A DNA stretch of 7,659 bases from DAIQNV01 sp036788215 (GTDB taxonomy: Bacteria > Planctomycetota > Phycisphaerae > Phycisphaerales > UBA1924). Positions 1 through 5,224 of this stretch are shown in pieces. The stretch spans positions 1 to 7,659 of the forward strand of contig DAIQNV010000110.1 in NCBI GenBank assembly GCA_036788215.1, given 5' to 3'. Position numbers and translations under genes: made by a program. The notes under the pieces were generated by a model, which saw only the letters and a program-made list of their open reading frames with translations, did no database searches and was not told the DNA's origin. Within the stretch, counting starts at the first letter, position 1, and each line of letters begins with the position of its first letter.

Positions 1-22
1 CCCGTGCGTGAACCCGGGTGCC

Positions 23-51
23 GTGGAGACATCGCGCAGCGATTTCTCCAC
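23..51 (-). repeat. GTGGAGA hairpin repeat, copy 1
   Basis: This 29-nt interrupted palindrome has an outer 7-bp stem (GTGGAGA/TCTCCAC), one mismatched position, an inner 5-bp stem (ATCGC/GCGAT) and a 3-nt loop. It is the exact reverse complement of the three copies at 6298-6326, 6534-6562 and 6670-6698. GGTGCC lies directly upstream at 17-22, and CGAAC follows it as the complement of the GTTCG that precedes the right-hand copies. Confidence 0.9.
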
Positions 52-97
52 GAACACCGACGCCCCAACGAGCCCGAAGCGCAAGCGAAGGGCCTTT

Positions 98-141
98 GAC
101 GAGCCCGAAGCGCAAGCGAGGGAAGAAGAACGCCGGGTGCC
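98..141 (-). repeat. SPKRKR-type repeat module ending in GGTGCC (left copy)
   Basis: This 44-bp unit matches the reverse complement of 6726-6769 at 43 of 44 positions by my reading. Its 20-bp core, cgagcccgaagcgcaagcga, occurs at 100-119 and also 31 bp upstream at 69-88. The core can fold as CCC/GGG, a tandem G-A mismatch step, GC/GC and a GCAA tetraloop. One plus-strand frame reads SPKRKR, a string I recall from spurious planctomycete ORFs. It is not a gene. Confidence 0.85.
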
Positions 142-152
142 ACGCCCGGTGC

Positions 153-178
153 CACGGACCCGGCTCTGCGGGTCCGTG
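153..178. repeat. Perfect 10-bp hairpin within the left repeat block
   Basis: The arms CACGGACCCG (153-162) and CGGGTCCGTG (169-178) pair perfectly around a GCTCTG loop. GGTGCC lies immediately upstream (148-153). No T-tract follows, and the nearest gene end is cinA at 549 on the other strand. It reads as another repeat module rather than a terminator. I see no second copy of this sequence in the window. Confidence 0.7.
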
Positions 179-210
179 CGTTCCCCCGTGCGTGAACCCG
201 GGTGCCGTGC

Positions 211-243
211 TCTGACGAGCGCCAGCGAGGAAGCCCACGACCC
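211..243 (-). repeat. Inner-edge repeat module (left copy)
   Basis: The 33-bp module begins TCTGACGAGCGCCAGCGAGG and ends CCACGACCC. Its reverse complement is at 6054-6086 with one mismatch. In both blocks it is the last module on the side facing the interior genes. It may fold with GC/GC next to tandem G-A mismatches and a GCCA loop, resembling the SPKRKR module in design. Confidence 0.85.
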
Positions 244-548
244 TTTACCCCTTACCCCTCTGCCCCTCCCCCGTGCGCACCCCCCGCGCCCCCAAACCAC
301 CCCCCTCCTCAGACGCCCACAAAAAAATCCACTCCCTCCAACCCCCTCCCCCAACCACACTTACGCCGCCACCCACCCACACGCACCCTCCGAAAGCGCC
401 CGCCGCGTGCGCACCAATCCGCGCGCCCCCCGGGTCCTACGGAGGACCACACCATGCAACTCATCGGAACCCTCGCCCGCTCCACCCGCCCCACCCGGCG
501 CCCACCCACCCCGATCTACTCAGCCCCCATCCACCCCCCCTCTGTGCC
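244..548. other. C-rich gene-free stretch downstream of cinA
   Basis: The plus strand is very rich in C, with many CCCC runs, few G and short pyrimidine tracts. I see no tRNA, no recognisable protein and no second copy of any block module. A small hairpin, GGTCCT/AGGACC with an ACGG loop, lies at 433-448. A GGAGG followed by ATG at 454 would open a frame, but that frame runs antisense into cinA and reads as proline- and serine-rich low-complexity sequence, so it is not called. On the minus strand this is the presumed 3' flank of cinA. Confidence 0.6.
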
Positions 549-572
549 TCAGTGCCTATGTGCCCCCGTGCC
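544..572. repeat. Four GTGCC units at exact 8-bp spacing over the cinA stop
   Basis: GTGCC occurs at 544-548, 552-556, 560-564 and 568-572, a strict 8-bp period with three variable bases between units. On the minus strand this is GGCACNNN repeated, and it encodes the last residues of CinA (GTGAHRH) and its stop. It is a microsatellite-like run that has probably shaped the CinA C-terminal tail. Confidence 0.75.
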
Positions 573-1919
573 TGTCTCCCCCAGCAACCCCATCTCCCCC
601 CCGACCAACTTGAGCCGCAGCATCCCGAGCGCCGTCCGCGCCGACCACTCCCGCACCGCCCCCCGCCCGCCCTTGAAGCGGAACGACCGCACCTCCACCT
701 CGGGCGACAGCCCATCCACGCTCGCCCGCGCGATGAACACCGTCCCCGCAGGCTTCGCCTCGCTCCCGCCCGGCCCCGCCACCCCCGTAATCGCAAGGCA
801 ATGCTCCGCCCCGCCCAGGGAGTGTCCGCGCTCCAGCCCCCCAACCGCCATCGCCCGTGCCACCGCGCCGCTCACCGCCCCGTGCGATGCGATCAACGCC
901 GGGTCCACCCCCACCAGCCCCGCCTTCGCCTCGTTCGCGTACGTCAGCCACCCGCCCGCGAAGACATCCGAACTCCCGGGCACGCTGGTCAAAGTCTCCC
1001 CGAGCAGCCCCCCCGTGCAGCTCTCAACGACCGCGACCCGCTCCCCCCGCTCGCGCAGGAGCGACAGCACGCACCCGGGCAGCGCATCGCTGATGTCCGC
1101 CGCATCACCACCGGTGAAATCTCTCCGCTCGAACACGCTCACCCCGAGCGCCGACCTCACCTCGTCCTCCACAGCATCGAGCGCTGCCCGCACCGCGTCC
1201 GCATCATCGCCCGCGTGCCGCAGCCGCACCGACACGACCATCTTGCTCGCGGTCGTGCCCACCACCGGCAGCCCCCGCGACTCCCGGTCCCGATCCATCA
1301 GCGATCCGAGCCGCTCCGCCACCACCGATTCCCCGAGCCCGAAAGTCAACAGCGCCCGCGCCCCGAACGCGCCCCCGGCCCGCCGCAGCCGACCGGCGAT
1401 CTCCGTCTCGAACATCGGCTTCATCTCATGGGGCGGCCCTGGCAGGCAGGCGACATCACAGCTCACAGCCCCAGCGCGCACGAACAGCCCAGGCGCCGTC
1501 CCGTTCGGGTTCGCCAGGCAGACCCCCGACGCCGGGCGCAGCGCCTGCACCCGGTTCCCCTCGGGCATCCCCCCGGCCCGCCCGCTGAACCACGCCCGGA
1601 TCGCCCCGAGCGCCCCCCCGTCCTCGATCAGTTCTTCCCCGAGCACCCGCGCCAGCGCCGGGCGGGTCAGGTCATCCGCCGTCGGCCCCAGCCCCCCCGT
1701 CACGATCACGAGGTCGGTCTCGCCCGCAAGGCGCGACAGCGCCCGCGCGATCCGGTCCAGATCGTCCTCCACCGTCGCGTGCTCCACGACCCGCACGCCC
1801 AGCGCGAACAGGCGGTCGGCCAACCATGCCGAGTTCGTATCCAGGGTCTGCCCGAGCGCGATCTCGTCGCCCACGCTCAGCACAGCCGCCGAGCGATGCG
1901 GTGGTAACTGGTTGTCCAT
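549..1919 (-). CDS. cinA: CinA family nicotinamide-nucleotide amidohydrolase
   Basis: The 456-residue protein has both family domains. The N-terminal MoaB/MogA-like half (about 10-180) shows SVGDEIALGQTLDTN (15-29), TGGLGPTADDLT (74-85), NPNGTAPG (137-144) and PGPPHEM (160-166). The C-terminal PncC-like half (about 280-440) shows ESCTGGLL (299-306), YANEAKAGLVGV (327-338) and TGVAGPGGSEAKPAGTV (378-394). Characterised relatives deamidate nicotinamide mononucleotide to nicotinate mononucleotide in pyridine-nucleotide salvage, and the N-terminal domain can hydrolyse ADP-ribose. It should be cytosolic. The ATG lies 7 nt after the thiS stop. A GGAGG 11 nt upstream (1931-1935) is made from the last glycine codons of thiS, so the two genes are probably cotranscribed. 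It is somewhat longer than typical (about 410-430). The extra residues include a low-complexity tail encoded by the 8-bp GGCAC run, which may be dispensable. Confidence 0.95.
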   Translation of the reverse strand: MDNQLPPHRSAAVLSVGDEIALGQTLDTNSAWLADRLFALGVRVVEHATVEDDLDRIARALSRLAGETDLVIVTGGLGPTADDLTRPALARVLGEELIEDGGALGAIRAWFSGRAGGMPEGNRVQALRPASGVCLANPNGTAPGLFVRAGAVSCDVACLPGPPHEMKPMFETEIAGRLRRAGGAFGARALLTFGLGESVVAERLGSLMDRDRESRGLPVVGTTASKMVVSVRLRHAGDDADAVRAALDAVEDEVRSALGVSVFERRDFTGGDAADISDALPGCVLSLLRERGERVAVVESCTGGLLGETLTSVPGSSDVFAGGWLTYANEAKAGLVGVDPALIASHGAVSGAVARAMAVGGLERGHSLGGAEHCLAITGVAGPGGSEAKPAGTVFIARASVDGLSPEVEVRSFRFKGGRGAVREWSARTALGMLRLKLVGGEMGLLGETGTGAHRH

Positions 1920-1926
1920 AATGCCT

Positions 1927-2130
1927 TTAGCCTCCGCCCACGAGCGTCACGATCTCCACCCGGTCCCCTTCGGCAAGCGCGGTCGCCCCGCGTTCGGCCC
2001 GGGGCACCACCCGCTGGTTGACCTCCGCGGCACAGATCGACTTCGCCAGCCCCATCTCCTCGATCAGCCCCTCGACCGTCGTACCGTCCGGGGCCTCCCG
2101 GGCCTCGCCGTTCACCGTGATTCGGATCAT
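1927..2130 (-). CDS. thiS: ThiS, sulfur carrier protein for thiazole synthesis
   Basis: This is a complete 67-residue ubiquitin-fold protein starting MIRITVNGE and ending EIVTLVGGG. In the family the C-terminal Gly-Gly is adenylylated by ThiF and converted to a thiocarboxylate, which donates sulfur to ThiG. Several ThiS proteins end in three glycines, so GGG is not odd. I chose the ATG at 2130 because the family normally begins with M-x-I-x-V-N-G-E. A GTG two codons upstream (2136) is the alternative. No strong Shine-Dalgarno is visible for either, which suits a leaderless or weakly led message. It is the first gene of an apparent operon with cinA (7-nt gap). No thiF, thiH or thiO lies beside it, and thiG is about 4.6 kb away. 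Confidence 0.93.
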   Translation of the reverse strand: MIRITVNGEAREAPDGTTVEGLIEEMGLAKSICAAEVNQRVVPRAERGATALAEGDRVEIVTLVGGG

Positions 2131-2193
2131 GTCCACAGACTAGGCTTTCTTCGGCGAATCGTGCCGGGGCCGGGTCCGAAGGAAGACGCAGCG
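2131..2193. promoter_or_regulatory. Divergent intergenic region between thiS and the lipoprotein gene
   Basis: This 63-bp gap separates two divergently oriented genes, so it must hold or overlap the promoters for both. I cannot identify confident -35 and -10 hexamers on either strand. AAGGA at 2179-2183 is a plausible ribosome binding site for the plus-strand ATG at 2194, with a 10-nt spacer. No TPP riboswitch signature is visible ahead of thiS, and the gap is too short to hold one together with a promoter. Confidence 0.5.
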
Positions 2194-3153
2194 ATGCCAG
2201 CCCTCCCAACGAGACCGACCCGCCTCCCCTTCGTCACCCGCCTGCTGGTGGTCCTAGGTCTGGTGGCCCTGCCGGGCTGCGACCGGGCGGACGGGCCCCT
2301 GACGCTCGACTCGCCCGAGGCGACGGTGAGGACCGCGGAGGCCCTCGTCCAGGCGGGCCGGGCGGACCGGCTGGTGGACCTGATCCACGCGGACGACGAG
2401 CAGATGCGGTCGCTGCTCAACCAGTTCGGGCGGTTCCTGGGCGAGCTGCAGAAGCTGGCGCAGGCGGTGGAGGTCGCGTTCCCGGAAGAGGTCGCGCAGC
2501 TCCGCGCCGAGGCGGAAGCCGCGGCGAAGGAGGGCCGCGCCGCTTCGCTGATCGACCGCCTGACCGGCGCCCCGGCGGGCGCGGGCGGGAGCCGCGGGTT
2601 CGGGGCGGACCTGATCCGCAACCCGGACCTGCGCCTCGACACCGGCGCCGAAGCGAGGCGGTCCGCGGTGAACCCGTTCGGGGGTGGGGAGCGTGGCCGG
2701 AGCCGTCGCGAGGCGTTCAGCCGCATCGCGCAGCAGTTCTTCGTCGACCCCTACGCGTGGCTCGCGGACGGGCGCGGGCGGCTTGAGACGGTGTATGTCT
2801 CCGACACGATGGTGGCGTTGACCTGGGACGGCAAGACGATCCTGCCACCCTTCGGCCTGGTCTTGATCGAGGGCCCGGACGGGTTCTGGCGCCTGCTGCT
2901 GCCTACGCAGTACCCGGGCGTGCGCCGGGCGATGCCTCAGAACGAGGACGAGTACGCGGTGTACGGGAGCATCGTGCGGACGCTGGAGAACGTGATTGTC
3001 GACCTGCGTCGCGATGTCGAGGGCGGTCAGGTGCGGAACCTGACGGACCTGTCGGACTCGGCGGTGGAGAAGGTCGCGATCCCGGCGGCGCTGGTCTTCT
3101 TCGCGCTGAGCGAGGTGATCGACGAGCGTGGTGGTGGGGACCGGGGGCCCTGA
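2194..3153 (+). CDS. Uncharacterised exported lipoprotein
   Basis: The 319-residue protein has an N-terminal export signal: arginines at 7, 10 and 16, a hydrophobic core LLVVLGLVAL (17-26), and a lipobox-like LPGC with Cys29. Proline at -2 of the lipobox is unusual, so lipidation is likely but not certain. Asp30 follows the cysteine, which in E. coli favours inner-membrane retention; whether that applies here is unknown. Residues 40-120 are helical-looking, with a DSPEATVRTAEALVQAGR segment resembling TPR or DUF-type helices and an Ala/Glu-rich coiled-coil-like stretch (82-113). A Gly- and Arg-rich linker (125-172) precedes a compact C-terminal region with LETVYVSDTMVALTWDG (197-213) and GPDGFWRLLLP (227-237), as in small beta-rich periplasmic domains. 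I do not recognise the family. The start is set by the signal peptide and AAGGA upstream. The open frame extends far 5' across cinA, but only as antisense. Confidence 0.8.
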   Translation: MPALPTRPTRLPFVTRLLVVLGLVALPGCDRADGPLTLDSPEATVRTAEALVQAGRADRLVDLIHADDEQMRSLLNQFGRFLGELQKLAQAVEVAFPEEVAQLRAEAEAAAKEGRAASLIDRLTGAPAGAGGSRGFGADLIRNPDLRLDTGAEARRSAVNPFGGGERGRSRREAFSRIAQQFFVDPYAWLADGRGRLETVYVSDTMVALTWDGKTILPPFGLVLIEGPDGFWRLLLPTQYPGVRRAMPQNEDEYAVYGSIVRTLENVIVDLRRDVEGGQVRNLTDLSDSAVEKVAIPAALVFFALSEVIDERGGGDRGP

Positions 3154-3214
3154 GGCTGATTTCTCGGGGTTGGGGGCTGGACGCGGTGGGGGTGTGCTGC
3201 TATCTTTGCCTGCG

Positions 3215-3233
3215 ATTGAGACTCAGTCTCAAT
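3215..3233. promoter_or_regulatory. Fur-like 19-bp operator palindrome
   Basis: ATTGAGACTCAGTCTCAAT is a perfect 9-1-9 inverted repeat. It has the length and 7-1-7 core symmetry of Fur boxes: TGAGACT-C-AGTCTCA differs from the known site form TGAGAAT-C-ATTCTCA at one position per half. It stands about 60 bp after the lipoprotein stop and 138 bp before the dockerin ATG at 3371, in the only sizeable AT-richer patch of this intergenic region. CAATAA (3230-3235) overlaps its right arm and could be part of a -10 element, which would allow repression by occlusion. Other FUR-superfamily members (Zur, PerR, Irr) or an unrelated dimeric regulator are alternatives. Confidence 0.5.
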
Positions 3234-3357
3234 AAAGACGGGAACGCCGGTGTCCCGCGAGCCCCCTCGGAGCCTGACGCGCCCGGCCCATCGCCGGTAC
3301 GGATCCGAGCCTCGAGAACGACCGGGTGACCCCCAGGGTCGGCGTGCGCCGGCCTTC
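3234..3357 (+). promoter_or_regulatory. Hairpin-rich 5' leader of the dockerin gene
   Basis: This is a GC-rich, non-coding stretch of about 125 nt between the Fur-like palindrome and the Shine-Dalgarno. Visible hairpins are CGAG/CTCG with a CCCC loop (3258-3269), CCGGC/GCCGG with a CCATC loop (3283-3297) and GACCC/GGGTC with a CCA loop (3328-3340). GGGAACGCCGGTG (3240-3252) and CGGAGCCTGACGCGC (3268-3282) faintly resemble pieces of the cobalamin riboswitch core, but I find no B12 box. It may be a structured leader or simply GC-rich untranslated sequence. Confidence 0.25.
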
Positions 3358-3364
3358 AGGAGGT
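3358..3364 (+). promoter_or_regulatory. Shine-Dalgarno that sets the dockerin gene start
   Basis: AGGAGGT is a near-perfect anti-16S match, 6 nt before the ATG at 3371. It favours that codon over the in-frame GTG at 3326. The shorter start also places the signal peptide at the very N-terminus. Confidence 0.85.
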
Positions 3365-3370
3365 CGACCG

Positions 3371-4150
3371 ATGCATCGATGTGCTTTGTCGTCCGTCGCG
3401 CTGGGTCTGGCGGCGGGGGTGTGCTGCGCCGACTTCGTCGTTCCCTCGTCCGCGGACGAGGGGTGGGACCGCGGGGTGACGCCGGGATCGCTGTGGGCGG
3501 AATGGGACAGTTTCGAGACGCCCTTCTCCCCGAACCGCCCGGACGTGGGCTCGTTCGTGGGCGGCGTGCTGGCGGCGGATGCGGTCGCGTTCGACGTGTT
3601 CGATCGGGGCTCGTCGTCGTTCATCACGAGCGGTGGGAACATCTACTCGTTCTCCGATCTCGTGCTCCCGCAGATCGACTTCGGCGGGTTCGGGCTTGGT
3701 ATCGGGCAGCGGACGACGATCCTGGTGCAGGTGCGGACGCAGGGGAACGAACTCGACCCGGCAACGGTCCTGCTCGACGGGGCGATCGCGCCGGCGGAGA
3801 TCGTGGAGCTCGACCGCCGGACGCTGGGCGGGTTCGGCGGGGTGCTGGTGGACACCTTGATCCGTTTCGAGGTCGGCGCGAGCGCGGCGGGGCACGCGGT
3901 GACCTTCGACGCTTCGGCGAGTTCGATGAGCCTCGACCGTGTCGCGGTGGATGCGTTCACGCGTCCGGCGGGGTGCAACGCGGCGGACGTCGCGGCGCCG
4001 CTGGGGCAGTTGACCTTCGCGGATATCTCCGTGTTCATCTCGGCGTTCAGCGTGCAGGATCCGGCGGCGGATCTCGCGGCGCCGTCGGGGGCGTGGACAT
4101 TCGCTGATATCTCGACCTTCCTGGCGCTGTTCGGCGCGGGTTGCCCGTGA
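3371..4150 (+). CDS. Secreted GC-type dockerin domain-anchored protein
   Basis: The 259-residue protein has a signal peptide (residues 1 to about 20, hydrophobic core ALSSVALGLAAGV, likely cleavage after CCA). A middle region (21-200) is beta-rich with no catalytic motif that I recognise. The C-terminal domain (202-259) is two tandem dockerin-like repeats: ADVAAPLGQLTFADISVF (205-222) and ADLAAPSGAWTFADISTF (233-250). Asp206/Asp218 and Asp234/Asp246 sit where calcium ligands sit in dockerins. Cys202 and Cys258 bracket the pair, and the protein ends AGCP. This is the pattern of the GC-type dockerin family of Phycisphaerae-like planctomycetes, thought to act as a surface or complex-anchoring module; the partner is unknown. 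Asp and Asn are few compared with cellulosomal dockerins, so calcium dependence is uncertain. A Fur-like palindrome and a long leader precede the gene, hinting at metal-responsive expression. Confidence 0.9.
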   Translation: MHRCALSSVALGLAAGVCCADFVVPSSADEGWDRGVTPGSLWAEWDSFETPFSPNRPDVGSFVGGVLAADAVAFDVFDRGSSSFITSGGNIYSFSDLVLPQIDFGGFGLGIGQRTTILVQVRTQGNELDPATVLLDGAIAPAEIVELDRRTLGGFGGVLVDTLIRFEVGASAAGHAVTFDASASSMSLDRVAVDAFTRPAGCNAADVAAPLGQLTFADISVFISAFSVQDPAADLAAPSGAWTFADISTFLALFGAGCP

Positions 4151-4322
4151 TCGGGTTGTGTCGCCGGGTTGAGTGATCCGAGTCGCCTCCGGTCAGGGAG
4201 GGGAGAGCGGTTCGCGGCGGCGGGAAGCGCGTCGGGCGTGTCTGTCTTGTTGACAGCCGTTCCGTACCCCGCCGTCGCGGCCCGTGTGTGGCCCCCGGGC
4301 GCTTGTTGCAAAGGAGTGGCCT
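4151..4322. other. Intergenic region upstream of the pseudopilin gene
   Basis: No gene is visible in these 172 bp. A weak hairpin, CCTCC/GGAGG (4186-4201, 6-nt loop), lies 35 nt after the dockerin stop without a T-tract. TTGACA occurs at 4250-4255 and is a perfect -35 hexamer, but no convincing -10 lies 16-18 bp downstream. The same bases form part of a CTGTC/GACAG hairpin (4242-4256). Confidence 0.4.
4310..4316 (+). promoter_or_regulatory. Shine-Dalgarno that sets a GTG start
   Basis: AAAGGAG ends 6 nt before the GTG at 4323. It supports that codon over the in-frame ATG at 4284, which has no Shine-Dalgarno and would put 13 extra residues ahead of a prepilin leader that is normally short. 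Confidence 0.8.
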
Positions 4323-5138
4323 GTGTCGGTGCGCGGTGCGTTCACGCTGATCGAGTTGCTGGTGGTGATCGCGGTGGTGGCGTTGCTGATGGGCGTGCTG
4401 CTGCCCGCGCTGTCGGCGTCGCGTCAGAGCGCGGAGATGCTGAAGGCCGGGGCGGCGGTGCGATCGCTGGGGCAGGCGTTCTCGCTCTACGCGGATGATC
4501 AGGGCGGGTGGGTTCTTCCGGCGCACCTGACGCCCCTGCAGGCTTCGCGGGGTGTGGTGGACGAGTTCGGGAACGCGTTGTTCCCGCCTGTGAGCCAGCG
4601 GTGGCCCTATCGGCTGGGGGCGTACTTCGACCATGGCTGGGCTGGGACGACGCATGTGGGGGAGCGGGCGCGGTTTCTCGCGGAGCGGCGGGCGTTGCTG
4701 GATGAGCCCGGTGGGCTCTTCCAGTGGGCGTACGAGGTGAGCGTCTTTCCGTCGTTCGGCGTGAATCGCCGGTTTGTCGGGGGCGACTACCGCCGTGGCG
4801 AGTGGATCGCGCAGGGGCACCACGTGGCGCGGGTCGCGGATGCGTTCATGCCCTCGGGCCTGCTCGTGTTCGCTTCGAGTCGGTTCGTGGTGGGATCGAC
4901 CGAGGTGGACGGGTACTCGGACATCGATCCGCCTCGCCTGGACACGGTGTACGACGACGGTGCGTCGACGAGCTCGCCCGCGACGGCGTTCGGCAACCTG
5001 GATGCACGCTATCGGGGGCGGGTGGTGGTGGGCTACCTGGACGGGCACGGGAACGCGGTGGAGCCCCTGGAGCTGATGGACCGCAGGGTCTGGTCGGAGA
5101 CGGCGCAGCGGCGCGGCGATCCGCGCTGGGCGCCCTGA
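4323..5138 (+). CDS. Prepilin-type cleavage/methylation domain protein (type II secretion pseudopilin-like)
   Basis: From the GTG start the protein has 271 residues and a 6-residue leader, SVRGA after Met1, followed by FTLIELLVVIAVVALLMGVL. The leader is cut by the prepilin peptidase before Phe7, and Glu at position 5 of the mature protein (Glu11) is the conserved assembly residue. The residue before the cut is Ala6 instead of the usual Gly, which is tolerated in some pseudopilins but less common. After the N-terminal helix comes a long globular region with no known catalytic site. Near the C-terminus, ARYRGRVVVGYLDGH (228-242) matches the H-X9-DG motif of planctomycete pseudopilins except that the histidine is Tyr230. 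Such proteins occur in dozens per planctomycete genome and are presumed to form pseudopili or surface fibres at the inner membrane and periplasm. The gene is separated from its neighbours, with a terminator-like hairpin after it, so it may be monocistronic. Confidence 0.92.
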   Translation: MSVRGAFTLIELLVVIAVVALLMGVLLPALSASRQSAEMLKAGAAVRSLGQAFSLYADDQGGWVLPAHLTPLQASRGVVDEFGNALFPPVSQRWPYRLGAYFDHGWAGTTHVGERARFLAERRALLDEPGGLFQWAYEVSVFPSFGVNRRFVGGDYRRGEWIAQGHHVARVADAFMPSGLLVFASSRFVVGSTEVDGYSDIDPPRLDTVYDDGASTSSPATAFGNLDARYRGRVVVGYLDGHGNAVEPLELMDRRVWSETAQRRGDPRWAP

Positions 5139-5155
5139 GTGATCGTCATTCGTTG

Positions 5156-5182
5156 GCGAGCGGGGCGTGTTGCCCGGCTCGC
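5156..5182 (+). terminator. Terminator-like hairpin after the pseudopilin gene
   Basis: GCGAGC (5156-5161) pairs with GCTCGC (5177-5182). Beyond one G-G mismatch, GGGC (5163-5166) pairs with GCCC (5172-5175) around a GTGTT loop. It begins 18 nt after the stop. No clear T-tract follows (ggttgtac), so intrinsic termination may be weak in this GC-rich genome. Confidence 0.5.
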
Positions 5183-5224
5183 GGTTGTACGGGGCCACGG
5201 GCCCGGGAGTCTGGAGAGATGTTG

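Larger units (their letters stand above)
1..243. repeat. Left modular palindromic repeat block
   Basis: No gene is supportable here. The block is a mosaic of short modules: a 25-bp direct repeat at 1-25 and 185-209, a GTGGAGA hairpin (23-51), two SPKRKR-type units (69-88 and 100-119), a perfect 10-bp hairpin (153-178) and a closing module (211-243). GGTGCC occurs at 17, 136, 148 and 201, always in this orientation. Most modules recur, reverse-complemented, at 6054-6775. Open frames across the block are repeat translations with low-complexity, arginine- and proline-rich sequence. The block probably continues to the left, because position 1 falls inside a repeated unit. Its position downstream of the cinA 3' end suits REP- or MITE-like intergenic elements, but no transposase is visible in the window. 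Confidence 0.85.

Noticed and set aside
454..548. GGAGG plus ATG at 454 suggesting a small gene
   Set aside because: The frame has no stop before entering the antisense of cinA, and its translation has no recognisable feature. The GGAGG is also the right arm of a small hairpin.
202..2193. Long open frame on the plus strand ahead of the lipoprotein gene
   Set aside because: It runs antisense through cinA and thiS and reads as Pro/Ser/Arg-rich low-complexity sequence. The absence of stops follows from GC content and codon bias. The real start is at 2194 with a signal peptide.
2131..2193. TPP riboswitch ahead of thiS
   Set aside because: The gap is only 63 bp and shows no THI-box-like CTGAGA or ACCTGATC segments.
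3234..3370. Cobalamin riboswitch
   Set aside because: Two segments are suggestive, but no B12 box and no ACTGT-like core are present. It is kept only as a weak leader finding.
4250..4255. Perfect TTGACA -35 upstream of the pseudopilin gene
   Set aside because: No -10-like hexamer lies at a workable spacing, and the bases also belong to a small hairpin. It is mentioned only within the intergenic entry.
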